Of a stretch of DNA of 64,000 bases, positions 8,128 through 16,685 are shown piece by piece. The notes under the pieces were generated by a model. It saw only the letters and a program-made list of their open reading frames with translations. It had not been told where the DNA came from and made no database searches. The position numbers and the translations under genes were made by a program. Position 1 is the first letter of the stretch. Every line of letters starts with the position of its first letter. Source of the stretch: Bryobacteraceae bacterium (lineage in GTDB: Bacteria > Acidobacteriota > Terriglobia > Bryobacterales > Bryobacteraceae); assembly GCA_041394945.1 (NCBI GenBank), contig JAWKHH010000005.1, positions 806,001-870,000 of the forward strand. Direction: 5' to 3'.

Positions 8128-9474
8128 GTGCGGCTCAACGACACCATCGTTGCCATTTCCACCCCCGCCGGACGCGGCGGCTTGGGCGTAGTGCGGCTCT
8201 CAGGCGCGGAGGCGCGCGGGATCGCGGCGGCCATCCTGCGGCTGCACGGCGAATGGGAGCCTTGGCGGGCGCATCTCGCAGACCTCATCGACGGCGACGG
8301 CCGCGTGGTGGACCAGACGGTAGTTACTTACTTCGCCGCGCCCCGCAGTTATACCGGCGAGGATGTCGTCGAAGTTTCCTGCCATGGGTCTCCGGTGGTG
8401 CTGCGGCATGCGGTGGAGCGCGCTTGCACGAGCGGCGCGCGTCCGGCCGAACCGGGCGAGTTTACGCTGCGAGCCTATCTGAACGGGCGGATCGACCTTC
8501 CGCAGGCGGAGGCCGTCCGGGACCTGATCGACGCGACGACGCTCTATCAGGCGCGCGTGGCGGCGCGGCAGGTGGAGGGGTCCGTCTCGCGGACGATCGC
8601 GCCGTGGAAACAGCAGTTGGTGGAGTTGATCGCGCTGCTCGAGGCCGGGATCGATTTCGCCGAAGACGACGTCGACGTGGCGCCGGATGCGGAAATCGAG
8701 CGGAGGCTCGGGCCGATCGAGGAAGCCCTCGAGCGCATGGCGAAGAGTTTTCAATACGGCCGGCTGGTGCACGACGGGCTGACGCTGGCGATCGCCGGGC
8801 GGCCGAACGTCGGCAAGAGCAGCCTGTTCAACCGGCTGCTCGAGCAGGACCGGGCGATCGTTGCCGAAATCGCCGGCACCACGCGGGACACGGTGAGCGA
8901 GAGGGCCGTGGTGGAGGGGATTCCGGTACGGTTCGTCGACACGGCCGGGATCCGCGAGGGGCAGGATACGGTGGAGCGGATGGGGATCGAACGCAGCTAT
9001 CGCGCGATGGCCGACGCGGACCTGACGCTCGTGGTGTTTGATGCCGCCGAAGGAGTTACGGTCGAGGACCGTGCGCTCATCGAGCGCGCCGCCGGGCAGG
9101 GAAGCCACCTTGTTGTTGTGAACAAGTGCGATCTGGCAACGGCCCGTGAGTGGCCGGAGGGCGCGGTGCGGGTGTCGGCGTTGACGGGCGAAGGGATCGA
9201 CGCGCTGCGGAAGGCGATCGTGGCCGCGGCGGCGCCCGAGGGGCGCATGGAGCAGGAAGATGGGTTCATCACCTCGCTGCGGCACGAGCAGTTGCTGCGG
9301 GAGGCGGTGGAGGCGCTGGGGAACGCGCGAAAGGCGCTGGGGCACGGGCTGCCGCATGAGATGCTGCTGCTCGATCTCTACGCGGCGCTGGCGCCGGTGG
9401 ACGCGATTACCGGGGCGACTACGGCGGACGATATTCTCAACCGGATCTTCTCGACGTTTTGCATCGGGAAGTGA
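8128..9474 (+). CDS. mnmE: tRNA modification GTPase MnmE
   Basis: MnmE works with MnmG to make the 5-carboxymethylaminomethyl group on wobble uridine of certain tRNAs. The 448-residue protein begins at a GTG with DTIVAISTPAGRGGLGVVRL and contains EFTLRAYLNGRIDLPQAEAV. The G domain has the P-loop GRPNVGKSS at 224-232, then EIAGTTRDTV, DTAGIRE and NKCD. It ends in the catalytic CIGK (Cys445). Length and order are normal for the family. It is the last gene of the cluster and stops one base before the convergent CHAT gene. Confidence 0.96.
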   Translation: MRLNDTIVAISTPAGRGGLGVVRLSGAEARGIAAAILRLHGEWEPWRAHLADLIDGDGRVVDQTVVTYFAAPRSYTGEDVVEVSCHGSPVVLRHAVERACTSGARPAEPGEFTLRAYLNGRIDLPQAEAVRDLIDATTLYQARVAARQVEGSVSRTIAPWKQQLVELIALLEAGIDFAEDDVDVAPDAEIERRLGPIEEALERMAKSFQYGRLVHDGLTLAIAGRPNVGKSSLFNRLLEQDRAIVAEIAGTTRDTVSERAVVEGIPVRFVDTAGIREGQDTVERMGIERSYRAMADADLTLVVFDAAEGVTVEDRALIERAAGQGSHLVVVNKCDLATAREWPEGAVRVSALTGEGIDALRKAIVAAAAPEGRMEQEDGFITSLRHEQLLREAVEALGNARKALGHGLPHEMLLLDLYAALAPVDAITGATTADDILNRIFSTFCIGK

Positions 9475-9475
9475 G

Positions 9476-11347
9476 TTAGTCGTAGCTCGTTCCCCGGGTC
9501 AGCTTGCGTTCCAGCTTTCTGGCCAGATCGGAGACCCGTTCGTTGTCGAACGCGCGCGCGAACATGCCGTGGTAGCGTGCGATTTGCTGCCGTGTGGTGT
9601 AGATCTCCGAGCGGATCTCAGACTCGTTCAACTCTTCCGCGTATCGCTCCGCCAAGTCTGCGGGGTTGCCCTTGACCAGGCTGGCCACGCCCGGATCGAG
9701 CACCGCGAGCAAATGCAGCTCGATCAGGCTGCCGAGCGCCCAGCAGCGCTCGTTCGGGTCGGTCGATTGCAGGTCGCGTTGCGCCAGGAAATGCGCGGCG
9801 GTCCAAGTCTCCCGGTCGACCTGCTCACCTTGCCTGGCGGCAAGCAGCGTCGCCAGCACCAGGTACTGCACGATCGCCCAGGTGGAAGCGTGATTCGACT
9901 TGTAGGCTTCCCAATAGAAGTCCCGCGCGGCGGCGAGCGCTTCACGTGCATCCGCGTTGAACGGGTCCCCTTGTTTCCGGCGGCGCTGATTTGCCAGAAG
10001 AACTTGCGCCTTTCGCTTCTCCAGGCTGGCGATGAGACCATCGCGGCGCAATCGCTCCGCGGCGGCTTTTGGATGGATCTCGCCAACCGCGTCGCGGACC
10101 TCGTCCATGCGCGCTCGAAAACGGTCCAGTTCGTCGCGCTTCAATTGAGAGAGCCGGCCGGCGTCGTTCATGGCCGCATTCACCCGCTGCCTCAGACGGC
10201 TGAGCTTGACGTCGAAGAGCTTGTCGTCGAGACGGTCCGGCAGCGACGCGTATGCGACCAGGCTCGCCCAATCGTGATAGTTCGGGATTCGCGACTTCAA
10301 TTCCTCACGAAGGCGGTAAAGCAGTTTGCGTGGGTCGTCGCCCGCGAGCAGGCCCGGGTAGAGCGTCTCCACCATCGTGATCGAAGCGGTGAAAGTGAGG
10401 GGAAACTGCGACGCGACCACGAGCGGGATTCCGGCCTGATGGAGCGCGTGCGCCACGCTTCCCCCCGGTCCGATCACGCCGCCGCCGGCGCCGCCGTGGC
10501 AGGTGGCGAGCGTCACCACCGTCGGCGGCACGGCGTTCAGAGCGGCGGCCAGCCGCGCGCCGCGGACGACATCGCGTTTGCCCGGGTCCCGGGCGTCGTA
10601 GAACACGAGGCCGAAGCGATCTTCACCGGCCTCCCGGTAGGTGTCGCCGTGAGCCAGGAAGTGGACATGCGTGTAGCCACCTTTGGCGATCTCCGCGGCG
10701 ACTTGCGTGATGTCGGCCTGAGGCAGGATGGTCAGATGATCCTCCACTCGGGCGCGCTTCTTCCCGGTCTTGTCGAAGTATCGGACCCAGGGCTCAATGA
10801 TCTTGCGTAGCGCCAGTGAATGCCCTTCGATCGGGATATCGCCACCCGCCGCCGAAGCGACGAACAGGATCTTCATCCGGTCCGGCCAGTCAAGCCGCCT
10901 GTCCGGGACACGCCGTACCTCGCGCGTCAGCACGATCGGTACGTCAGTCTGCAGCAGGAGGTGCTGGCCCGATCCCGGCATCCCCGGCGCTGAGCGCGCC
11001 GCCTCGAACGGGAGCAGCGCCAGTTCCGATGCCGAAAGGATAAGCCGAAGGTGGATGAGATTGTCCTCCTCGTCGGGCCCGTCGGAGAGTTCCGCCACCA
11101 GCCCACGGAGCCCGCCGAGCATATCGCCGAGTTCGAGTGCGATGTCTTCGATCTGCAGTTCGCGTGTTTCGGCTGAGTCCTTATAGTCAAGCGCGTTGAG
11201 GTAGGTTCGGAGGCGCCGGTGTTCGAAGGGCACCTGCAGCGTTTCCGCGTCGCGATTGCCGCACAGGCCGAGATATTCGGTGAGCGGGGAAAGCAACTGG
11301 CCATGAGCCGGGCCTCGGCGCAGGATCTCCAGCCGAACGGTTCTCAT
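9476..11347 (-). CDS. CHAT-domain cysteine protease with C-terminal helical repeat region
   Basis: The protein has 623 residues and no signal peptide, so it is cytosolic. An N-terminal region (about 1-150) resembles the alpha/beta lead-in common to CHAT proteins. The CHAT caspase-like fold spans about 155-375. The catalytic pair is visible: His233 in THVHFLAHGD and Cys283 in VVTLATCHGG. The C-terminal ~240 residues are helical, with a TPR-like pattern resembling the TRAF-binding-type repeat region seen in other prokaryotic conflict proteins; this comparison is from memory. It lies one base downstream of a calcineurin-like phosphoesterase gene, so the two are an operon. Known CHAT members are site-specific proteases (separase, TPR-CHAT of type III-E CRISPR). 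The target here is unknown. Confidence 0.85.
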   Translation of the reverse strand: MRTVRLEILRRGPAHGQLLSPLTEYLGLCGNRDAETLQVPFEHRRLRTYLNALDYKDSAETRELQIEDIALELGDMLGGLRGLVAELSDGPDEEDNLIHLRLILSASELALLPFEAARSAPGMPGSGQHLLLQTDVPIVLTREVRRVPDRRLDWPDRMKILFVASAAGGDIPIEGHSLALRKIIEPWVRYFDKTGKKRARVEDHLTILPQADITQVAAEIAKGGYTHVHFLAHGDTYREAGEDRFGLVFYDARDPGKRDVVRGARLAAALNAVPPTVVTLATCHGGAGGGVIGPGGSVAHALHQAGIPLVVASQFPLTFTASITMVETLYPGLLAGDDPRKLLYRLREELKSRIPNYHDWASLVAYASLPDRLDDKLFDVKLSRLRQRVNAAMNDAGRLSQLKRDELDRFRARMDEVRDAVGEIHPKAAAERLRRDGLIASLEKRKAQVLLANQRRRKQGDPFNADAREALAAARDFYWEAYKSNHASTWAIVQYLVLATLLAARQGEQVDRETWTAAHFLAQRDLQSTDPNERCWALGSLIELHLLAVLDPGVASLVKGNPADLAERYAEELNESEIRSEIYTTRQQIARYHGMFARAFDNERVSDLARKLERKLTRGTSYD

Positions 11348-11348
11348 C

Positions 11349-12806
11349 TCACTCCACCACCCACTGGGAATCTTTGACGAAGCCGCCTTCGGCGCCGTCT
11401 TCGGCGATCATGAGGAGCCCCGCGACAATCCTCTTGGGCTCCTTGCGCACGGTGGCTACGCCCCGGTTCCGTCGCAGCAGTCCGGCATCCCACAGGGCTT
11501 GTGAATCCTGTTGCTCAATGGCTTTCCAAACTATGTCGAACCGCGCGTCGTCGACCCAGTCAATGGGCTTCAGTCCACCGGTAACGGTCCAAGACCCGCT
11601 GTTGAGATACCACCCGGCTTGGCGCGAATGCGAGCGCGGCAGATGAGTGTGGCCGGCGACCACGATGCGCGCTCCGCCGCCGGCCAGCTTGTCGAGATGG
11701 CGTGCCTGCGAATCGATCGCGTTGAGTTCAAGACTTCGATCTGTCGCCAACTCCTCGAGGGCCTTGCGCGCAGCCTTCTTTTTGTCCCGATGGAAGAAAG
11801 GCCGCAGCGGAGTAAACCGGCCCAACTGCGCTTCTGGCCCGGCGTCCAAGAGATGCGGATCGTCGTTTCGCTCGAATCGCTGTTCAAGTTCCGCCATGAA
11901 ACGCTCTTGTTCCTCGCGATGATCCGCCCCGCGCATCGCCGAAAAGGGAGACCGCAAGGCCGAGACGGGGCCGGTCACGACGGGAGTGTCGATCGGCTGC
12001 CGGTCGCCATCGCCGAGAAAGCCCGCCCATCGCCGAATCGCGTCGACTCCAAGCTTGGTTGCGATGCGCAAGCCGTCGTCAAGCAGCGGCACGAGCGGCG
12101 GTTCGAGAGCCGCCAACAGCGGTAAAACGGCGCCCACCGTGGGCTGCAGCAGGTTTACGAAAGGATACCGCCGCTTGAGACCGTTCATGACGTCAACGAC
12201 CAACTTGGTGCCTGCGTTCGGCGTCCACTCGTCAGCCCCCTTTCCGAAGTTCTCGCCACGAAGGTGCCGGCGTAGCGCCTCATAGTCGTTCACGTTCCAG
12301 TTGTCGACATCGTTGCCGTGGATGCACACAACGCTCGCGGTTCCCACGCGGCACCGGTAGCCGCTCCCATCGAGCGATAGCCGAATGCGGCGTCGGGTTG
12401 CCCCGGATGGATCGATCAGATCAAGCAGCTTCTCGCGCACACGGGGAACGGCCAACTCCAAATCGTGATTGCCGATCGTGATGATCAACTGAGCGTCGGC
12501 CTTCTTGGTCAGCAGTTCCTGAAGTCCCCGAAAAACCGGAGCAAATCTCTCATCCTTCGCAATTTCATCGAGCTGGCCTACCGCGTCCGAGCCGTCGAAG
12601 TATGTCTTGGCCGGACGATCCGGGAGAAAGTCGACAAAGTCGCCATTCACCACGAATCCAAGCCGGCGCTTCGACTTCGCCTGCTGACGGCAAAACGCCT
12701 GAAAAGCTTCACCCTCCATGAAGATGGCGGAATCCCGCGCCCCGCCCAAGTGAAGGTCGCTGACCACAGAGAGTTCTTCGTACTCGTCGAAATCTTCGAA
12801 CGCCAT
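11349..12806 (-). CDS. Calcineurin-like metallophosphoesterase with large insert
   Basis: The 485-residue cytosolic protein carries all the metallophosphoesterase motifs in order: SDLHLGG (Asp17, His19), NGDFVDF (Asp56), IGNHDLE (Asn113, His114), IHGND (His163) and AGHTHLP (His386, His388). About 220 residues are inserted between the fourth and fifth motifs, including a charged helical segment; this is unusual for simple members. The C-terminal ~90 residues follow the fold. Possible substrates include nucleotides, cyclic nucleotides or nucleic acid ends, none of which can be chosen from sequence. It is the first gene of a two-gene operon with the CHAT protease. The ATG lacks an evident ribosome binding site and is preceded by an unusually AT-rich stretch. 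Confidence 0.88.
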   Translation of the reverse strand: MAFEDFDEYEELSVVSDLHLGGARDSAIFMEGEAFQAFCRQQAKSKRRLGFVVNGDFVDFLPDRPAKTYFDGSDAVGQLDEIAKDERFAPVFRGLQELLTKKADAQLIITIGNHDLELAVPRVREKLLDLIDPSGATRRRIRLSLDGSGYRCRVGTASVVCIHGNDVDNWNVNDYEALRRHLRGENFGKGADEWTPNAGTKLVVDVMNGLKRRYPFVNLLQPTVGAVLPLLAALEPPLVPLLDDGLRIATKLGVDAIRRWAGFLGDGDRQPIDTPVVTGPVSALRSPFSAMRGADHREEQERFMAELEQRFERNDDPHLLDAGPEAQLGRFTPLRPFFHRDKKKAARKALEELATDRSLELNAIDSQARHLDKLAGGGARIVVAGHTHLPRSHSRQAGWYLNSGSWTVTGGLKPIDWVDDARFDIVWKAIEQQDSQALWDAGLLRRNRGVATVRKEPKRIVAGLLMIAEDGAEGGFVKDSQWVVE

Positions 12807-13006
12807 GACTTGGTAATGGAAATACTAACACCAAATCGAATTCCTCGCGATTGTGAGCGATTTCTTTACAAACTCCCGCCCCCCCTCACAATCGCCCCTC
12901 GAACCTTAACCATTTCCCCGCCCGCCCACATCCCGCCCTTACGTTCCACCCGCAAAGTAGTCTCATGGCCGGGCTGACCGGAAAGAAATCGGAGAGGAGA
13001 AAGAAA
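12807..13006. other. Divergent intergenic region between phosphoesterase and small membrane protein
   Basis: This is one of the largest gaps. The first ~75 bases next to the phosphoesterase start are distinctly more AT-rich than the surrounding sequence. They contain an imperfect palindrome near 12848-12863 (TCGCGATTGTGAGCGA). It is a plausible site for control of the phosphoesterase-CHAT operon, but no promoter matches well. GGAGAGGAG at about 12991-12999 serves the small gene that starts at 13007. Confidence 0.35.
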
Positions 13007-13207
13007 ATGGAAGAGCGAGACCTGGAAGTCATCAGCGCAGCCTGCGGCGCGCTGTTCATCATCATGTTCACCGGGCTGATGCTGTTTCACGACCAGCTTC
13101 TGCCCGGCGTGGAAGCTCCGGTCACCGTCACCGGCTCCACCATTCTGATGGTCGCCGGACTGGTCCTCATGGTCGTCGGCGTCCTCCACCGGAGCGCCCG
13201 GGACTAA
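13007..13207 (+). CDS. Small two-helix membrane protein
   Basis: The 66-residue protein (MEERDLEVISAACGALF...) has two hydrophobic helices at about residues 8-27 and 42-60. A short loop containing VEAPVTVTG separates them and the end is basic. I chose the ATG at 13007 over one at 12965 because a purine-rich GGAGAGGAGAAAG stretch immediately precedes it. It sits 47 bases upstream of the response regulator and may be part of the same transcript. No family recognised. Confidence 0.65.
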   Translation: MEERDLEVISAACGALFIIMFTGLMLFHDQLLPGVEAPVTVTGSTILMVAGLVLMVVGVLHRSARD

Positions 13208-13233
13208 GAAAAACGCGCATTCCGGCCGATGAT

Positions 13234-13249
13234 TGAGGGACTCCCCTCA
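13234..13249 (+). other. Perfect hairpin just before the response regulator start
   Basis: TGAGGG (13234-13239) and CCCTCA (13244-13249) form a 6-bp perfect stem with an ACTC loop, ending five bases before the ATG at 13255. No separate Shine-Dalgarno sequence is visible, so the only purine-rich stretch before the start would be paired in the stem. It could be a translational control structure or a weak terminator of the upstream small gene. Confidence 0.4.
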
Positions 13250-13254
13250 GTCCT

Positions 13255-13968
13255 ATGCCGAACGAAGCGCGCCACCGGATTCTTATGGTCGACGACGACG
13301 TAAAGCTCTGCGAACTCATCCGCGACTACTTCGAGCCGATGGGCTTCGATCTCGCCTTCGCGCACAGCGGCCCGGACGGACTGCGCGACGCCGGAACCCA
13401 ATGCTACGACGCGATCATCCTGGATGTCATGCTTCCCGGGCTCGACGGCTTTGAGGTCCTGCGGCGGCTGCGGGCCGCCTCGGAGGCTCCGGTGGTGATG
13501 CTCACCGGCCGCGGCGAGGACACCGACCGCATCGTCGGGCTCGAACTCGGCGCCGACGACTACGTGCCGAAAACCTCCTCCACCCGTGAGTTGCTCGCTC
13601 GCGTCCGCGCCGTGCTCCGGAGAACTTCCGCCGCCGGAGCACGGGTCAGCGGGAACATCGCGATTGAAATCGACGGCCTGTCGATTCACGCCGAAATGCG
13701 AGCCGCCGCGCTGGACGGAGCGCATCTTCCGCTCACGCCGGTGGAGTTCGGAATTCTGCTCGCCTTGGCTCGGGCGCGCGGCCGCGTGTTGAGCCGCGAG
13801 CAGCTCCTTCACCAGGTTTCCGATCGCGAACTCGAGGTATTCGACCGGTCCATCGACGTTCACGTGAGTTCGCTCCGCCGCAAACTGGGCGACGATAGCC
13901 GCAATCCGCGTTTCATCCAAACCGTGCGCGCGGCCGGGTACCGGCTCGCCGCATTCGGAGAACTCTAG
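13255..13968 (+). CDS. OmpR/PhoB-family response regulator (CpxR-like)
   Basis: The 237-residue protein has a receiver domain with the acidic pocket VDDD, phospho-acceptor Asp57 (IILDVMLPGLDG) and Thr in MLTGRGE. It ends in a winged-helix DNA-binding domain (LTPVEFGILLALARARGRVLSREQLL, RSIDVHVSSLRRKLGD, IQTVRAAGYRL). The conserved receiver lysine is followed by Thr rather than Pro (YVPKTSS). The stop codon is directly followed by the start of the partner kinase with no gap. Its regulon is unknown; an envelope stress role would fit the CpxR-like type. Confidence 0.94.
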   Translation: MPNEARHRILMVDDDVKLCELIRDYFEPMGFDLAFAHSGPDGLRDAGTQCYDAIILDVMLPGLDGFEVLRRLRAASEAPVVMLTGRGEDTDRIVGLELGADDYVPKTSSTRELLARVRAVLRRTSAAGARVSGNIAIEIDGLSIHAEMRAAALDGAHLPLTPVEFGILLALARARGRVLSREQLLHQVSDRELEVFDRSIDVHVSSLRRKLGDDSRNPRFIQTVRAAGYRLAAFGEL

Positions 13969-15516
13969 TTGCGAATCCGGGCGCGCATTCTCACCACGGC
14001 GCTGTTCAACCTGGTGCTGGTGGGCGTCGCGCTGGCGCTTTTCATGCGGCTGGAGTTTCGCGCCGGCATGGCGTCGATTCTGCTGGCGCCGGGCGAGTAC
14101 CGTTTGCGTCTGCTTTCGCACAACCTCGTGGACCGATTGCGCGATCTTTCGCCTGAAGAGCAAGACGCCGTGATCGACCAGGTGGCGCGCGAACACGGCG
14201 TCGAGATCGGGATGTTTCTCACGCCGCGCATGGAATATGTGGCGGGCGGCGTGACGGCGGTTCCTCCGGAACTCGTTGCGATGTTGAGCCGGCACGAGGC
14301 CGACCCCGCCTCGCCCCGGCCGCTGAGAAAGGGACCGGGGCGAAAAGCTCCGCCCGTACCCCGGGGCCAGATTGAAGACGGCGCCCGTCCGCCTGGGCCG
14401 CGCCATCCGATCCAGGTGTTCTCCGAAACGGCTCCGGCGAGGTACTGGTTCGCCCTGCCCGGCCCGATTCTGGCTCGCGACGAGCCGGAGCGTCACGGCG
14501 TGATGGTGATTCGGTCGTCGAATCTTCTTCTTACGCCGCTTCTGTTCGACGTGCGTCCCTGGCTCATCCTGTTGTTCGCCATCGGCGGCGTCACGTTCGC
14601 GTGCTGGGCGCCAGTAATTCACCGGCTGACGCGATCGGTGCGGGAGATTCACGCCGCCACCGAGCGGTTGGCGCGCGGGGAGTTCAGCCGCAAGGTGGCG
14701 GTGGCCGGGCCGAGCACGGAAATCCGCGAGGTGGGCGAGTCGCTGAACCGGATGGCGGCGCAGCTCGGCGGATTCGTGCACGGGCAGAAGCGCTTTCTCG
14801 GCGACATCGCGCATGAGTTGGCCGCGCCGGTTTCGCGCACGCAGGCGGCTATCTGCATTCTCGAAGAGCGCATCACCGCGCAGCCCGAGCGGCGATATGT
14901 GGAGGGCCTGCGCGACGAGGTGGAGCAGATGTCCGGCCTGGTGCGCGAACTGCTCGATTTCTCGAAAGCCGGGCTCAACGGAAAAGAGGCCGCGCCGCGC
15001 GCGGTGGATGTCGCCGCCATCGCCGCCAAGGCGATTGAACGGGAAGCCGTCGACAGCGCCAAGGTACGGCTGGCCGCCGACGGCCCCGTGACGGCGATGG
15101 CCGATCCCGACGGCCTCCTTCGCGCCCTCGGCAATGTGATCCGCAACGCGATCCGCTACGCCGCTCAGGCGGGCGACATCGTGGTGGCGGTGGCGCCGCG
15201 CGAAGGCCACGTGTTCGTCTCCGTGGCGGACCAGGGTCCGGGACTGCCCGAGGAAGCGCTCGACCAGGTGTTCCAGCCGTTCTTCCGAATGGATGATTCG
15301 CGTTCGCGGCAGTCTGGCGGTATCGGGTTGGGGCTGGCGATCGTGAAGGCGTGTGTGAAGTCGAGCGGCGGCTCGGTGTGGTGCCGGAACCGGCCCGAGG
15401 GCGGACTGGAAGTCGTGATTCGTCTGGCCGCGGAGGCTACCGCGCGGCCGCTTGTTGAAACGCCATCCGCACCGGCGACGCATCCGAGTTCTGAAAATTC
15501 GCCCGCTGCACCATGA
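13969..15516 (+). CDS. HAMP-domain sensor histidine kinase (CpxA-like)
   Basis: Translation probably begins at the TTG directly after the regulator stop. The 515-residue protein has a transmembrane helix at about 7-25, a ~160-residue periplasmic sensor rich in Pro/Arg, a second transmembrane helix at about 187-208, a HAMP linker, a HisKA domain and a HATPase (NAIRYAAQAG, DQGPGLPEE, GIGLGLAIVK). The H-box reads IAHELAAPVSRTQAA with His282; most kinases have HELRTPL here. It pairs with the OmpR-type regulator at 13255. The last 27 codons overlap the convergent serine hydrolase gene by 80 bases. Confidence 0.92.
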   Translation: MRIRARILTTALFNLVLVGVALALFMRLEFRAGMASILLAPGEYRLRLLSHNLVDRLRDLSPEEQDAVIDQVAREHGVEIGMFLTPRMEYVAGGVTAVPPELVAMLSRHEADPASPRPLRKGPGRKAPPVPRGQIEDGARPPGPRHPIQVFSETAPARYWFALPGPILARDEPERHGVMVIRSSNLLLTPLLFDVRPWLILLFAIGGVTFACWAPVIHRLTRSVREIHAATERLARGEFSRKVAVAGPSTEIREVGESLNRMAAQLGGFVHGQKRFLGDIAHELAAPVSRTQAAICILEERITAQPERRYVEGLRDEVEQMSGLVRELLDFSKAGLNGKEAAPRAVDVAAIAAKAIEREAVDSAKVRLAADGPVTAMADPDGLLRALGNVIRNAIRYAAQAGDIVVAVAPREGHVFVSVADQGPGLPEEALDQVFQPFFRMDDSRSRQSGGIGLGLAIVKACVKSSGGSVWCRNRPEGGLEVVIRLAAEATARPLVETPSAPATHPSSENSPAAP

Positions 15517-16573
15517 GGATGTAGGCGCGCCCCTTCACCGGGTCGATCCAGGCTTGCGTGCCGTAGGCGCCGCCGTGGCCGTGCGTGCCGGGGCTCAGCA
15601 TCGCCGTGATCCCTTGCGGTTCGCGCACGACGCACCAGGCGAGGCCCCAGCCGTTGCCCGGTGTGAAGCCGGTCTTTAGGTTGCCGCTCTGCACGGTGGT
15701 CATCTTCTTTACCGACTCCGGCTTCAGGTAGCGCCGCCCGTCGAGCGCACCGTGATTGAGGATCATGCGGGCGAACCGGGCATAATCGCCCGCCGTCGAA
15801 AACAGGCCGCCGTTCGCCGCCGGGTAGCGATCCGTCGAAGTCGGCGGCTTGCCCGCGAGCAGCCGAATCTCGGCGGCGACGAGCGCTCCGTTCTCCTCGC
15901 GGCGGGCCGGCGTCGTCAGCCGCGAAAGCTGGTTCGGGCGGAGATAGAACGTGGTGTCCTTCATCCCGAGCGGGCGGAACAGGTTCTTCTCCAGGAACTC
16001 TGGATAGCTCATCCCGGAGGCCACCTCAATGATCCGGCCGAGCGTATTGATGCCGCTCTGGCAGTACTTCCATTCTGCGCCCGGCTCGAATTGCATCGGC
16101 TTCGAGAGAACCGCCGGAATCAGATCGGCGAGCGTCTTCGCCGCGGCGGACTCAGCGGCGTTCGCCTCGGCGAGGCCCGAGGAATGCGTCATCAGGTGCT
16201 TCAGCGTCACGTTGGCGGGGCGTCCGGAGGGCGTTTTCAGATTGGCGAACTCCGGGATGAACTTGCTGACCGGATCGTCCGTCGAAAGCTTGCCGTCCTC
16301 TTCGAGCATCAGAATCGCGGCGCCGGTAATCGGCTTGGTCATGGAGGCGATCCAGAAGATGGCGTCCTTGCGAAGCTTCTTTCCGTTCGGGCCGTCTTTG
16401 CCGGTGGCGGCGAAGTGCGTGATTCCGTCCCGCGTCGCCACGAGAGTCACCGCGCCGGGGACTTCGCCGGCGGCGATCATCTCCCGCATCTTTGATTCGA
16501 TCGTCTCCGACGGATCGCCTTTGGCCGCGAAGGCGCAGGTGGCGGCGGCGATAACGAGCAACGTTGACTTCAT
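15437..16573 (-). CDS. Exported serine beta-lactamase-like hydrolase (class C/esterase family)
   Basis: The 378-residue protein starts at the ATG at 16573, supported by AAGGAG upstream, and has a signal peptide (MKSTLLVIAAATCAFA). Serine hydrolase motifs are SMTK (catalytic Ser and Lys, in FWIASMTKPITGAAIL), YCQSG in the Y-x-N position, and HGHGGAYGTQAW near the end in place of the KTG box. These are the marks of the beta-lactamase/penicillin-binding-protein-like esterase family. The substrate could be a cell-wall peptide, ester or lactone; resistance cannot be inferred. It overlaps the 3' end of the histidine kinase gene by 80 bases. Confidence 0.9.
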   Translation of the reverse strand: MKSTLLVIAAATCAFAAKGDPSETIESKMREMIAAGEVPGAVTLVATRDGITHFAATGKDGPNGKKLRKDAIFWIASMTKPITGAAILMLEEDGKLSTDDPVSKFIPEFANLKTPSGRPANVTLKHLMTHSSGLAEANAAESAAAKTLADLIPAVLSKPMQFEPGAEWKYCQSGINTLGRIIEVASGMSYPEFLEKNLFRPLGMKDTTFYLRPNQLSRLTTPARREENGALVAAEIRLLAGKPPTSTDRYPAANGGLFSTAGDYARFARMILNHGALDGRRYLKPESVKKMTTVQSGNLKTGFTPGNGWGLAWCVVREPQGITAMLSPGTHGHGGAYGTQAWIDPVKGRAYILMVQRANFQNSDASPVRMAFQQAAAR

Positions 16574-16637
16574 GGTCTTCTCCTTCGTTCGGGGCGCCTC
16601 CGTAGTGTATCCCGCCTCGGAATCCGCGGCATCCGTG

Positions 16638-16643
16638 TATACT
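16638..16643 (+). promoter_or_regulatory. Candidate -10 box upstream of the secreted repeat protein
   Basis: TATACT matches the -10 consensus at five of six positions and lies 43 bases before the ATG at 16686. The 112-base gap is shared with the divergent serine hydrolase gene. No clear -35 is seen at the expected spacing. Confidence 0.35.
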
Positions 16644-16685
16644 GACTGGGCCCGGAACACCGGTGAGGATCGAGGGAGTCCCACA

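Noticed and set aside
12848..12863. Lac-operator-like half site ATTGTGAGCG
   Set aside because: Only one half matches. There is no lacI-like gene or second half, so the resemblance is coincidental.
9476..13207. Genomic island boundaries around the phosphoesterase-CHAT pair
   Set aside because: No integrase, tRNA, direct repeat or sharp composition change except the short AT-rich stretch near 12830 was found.
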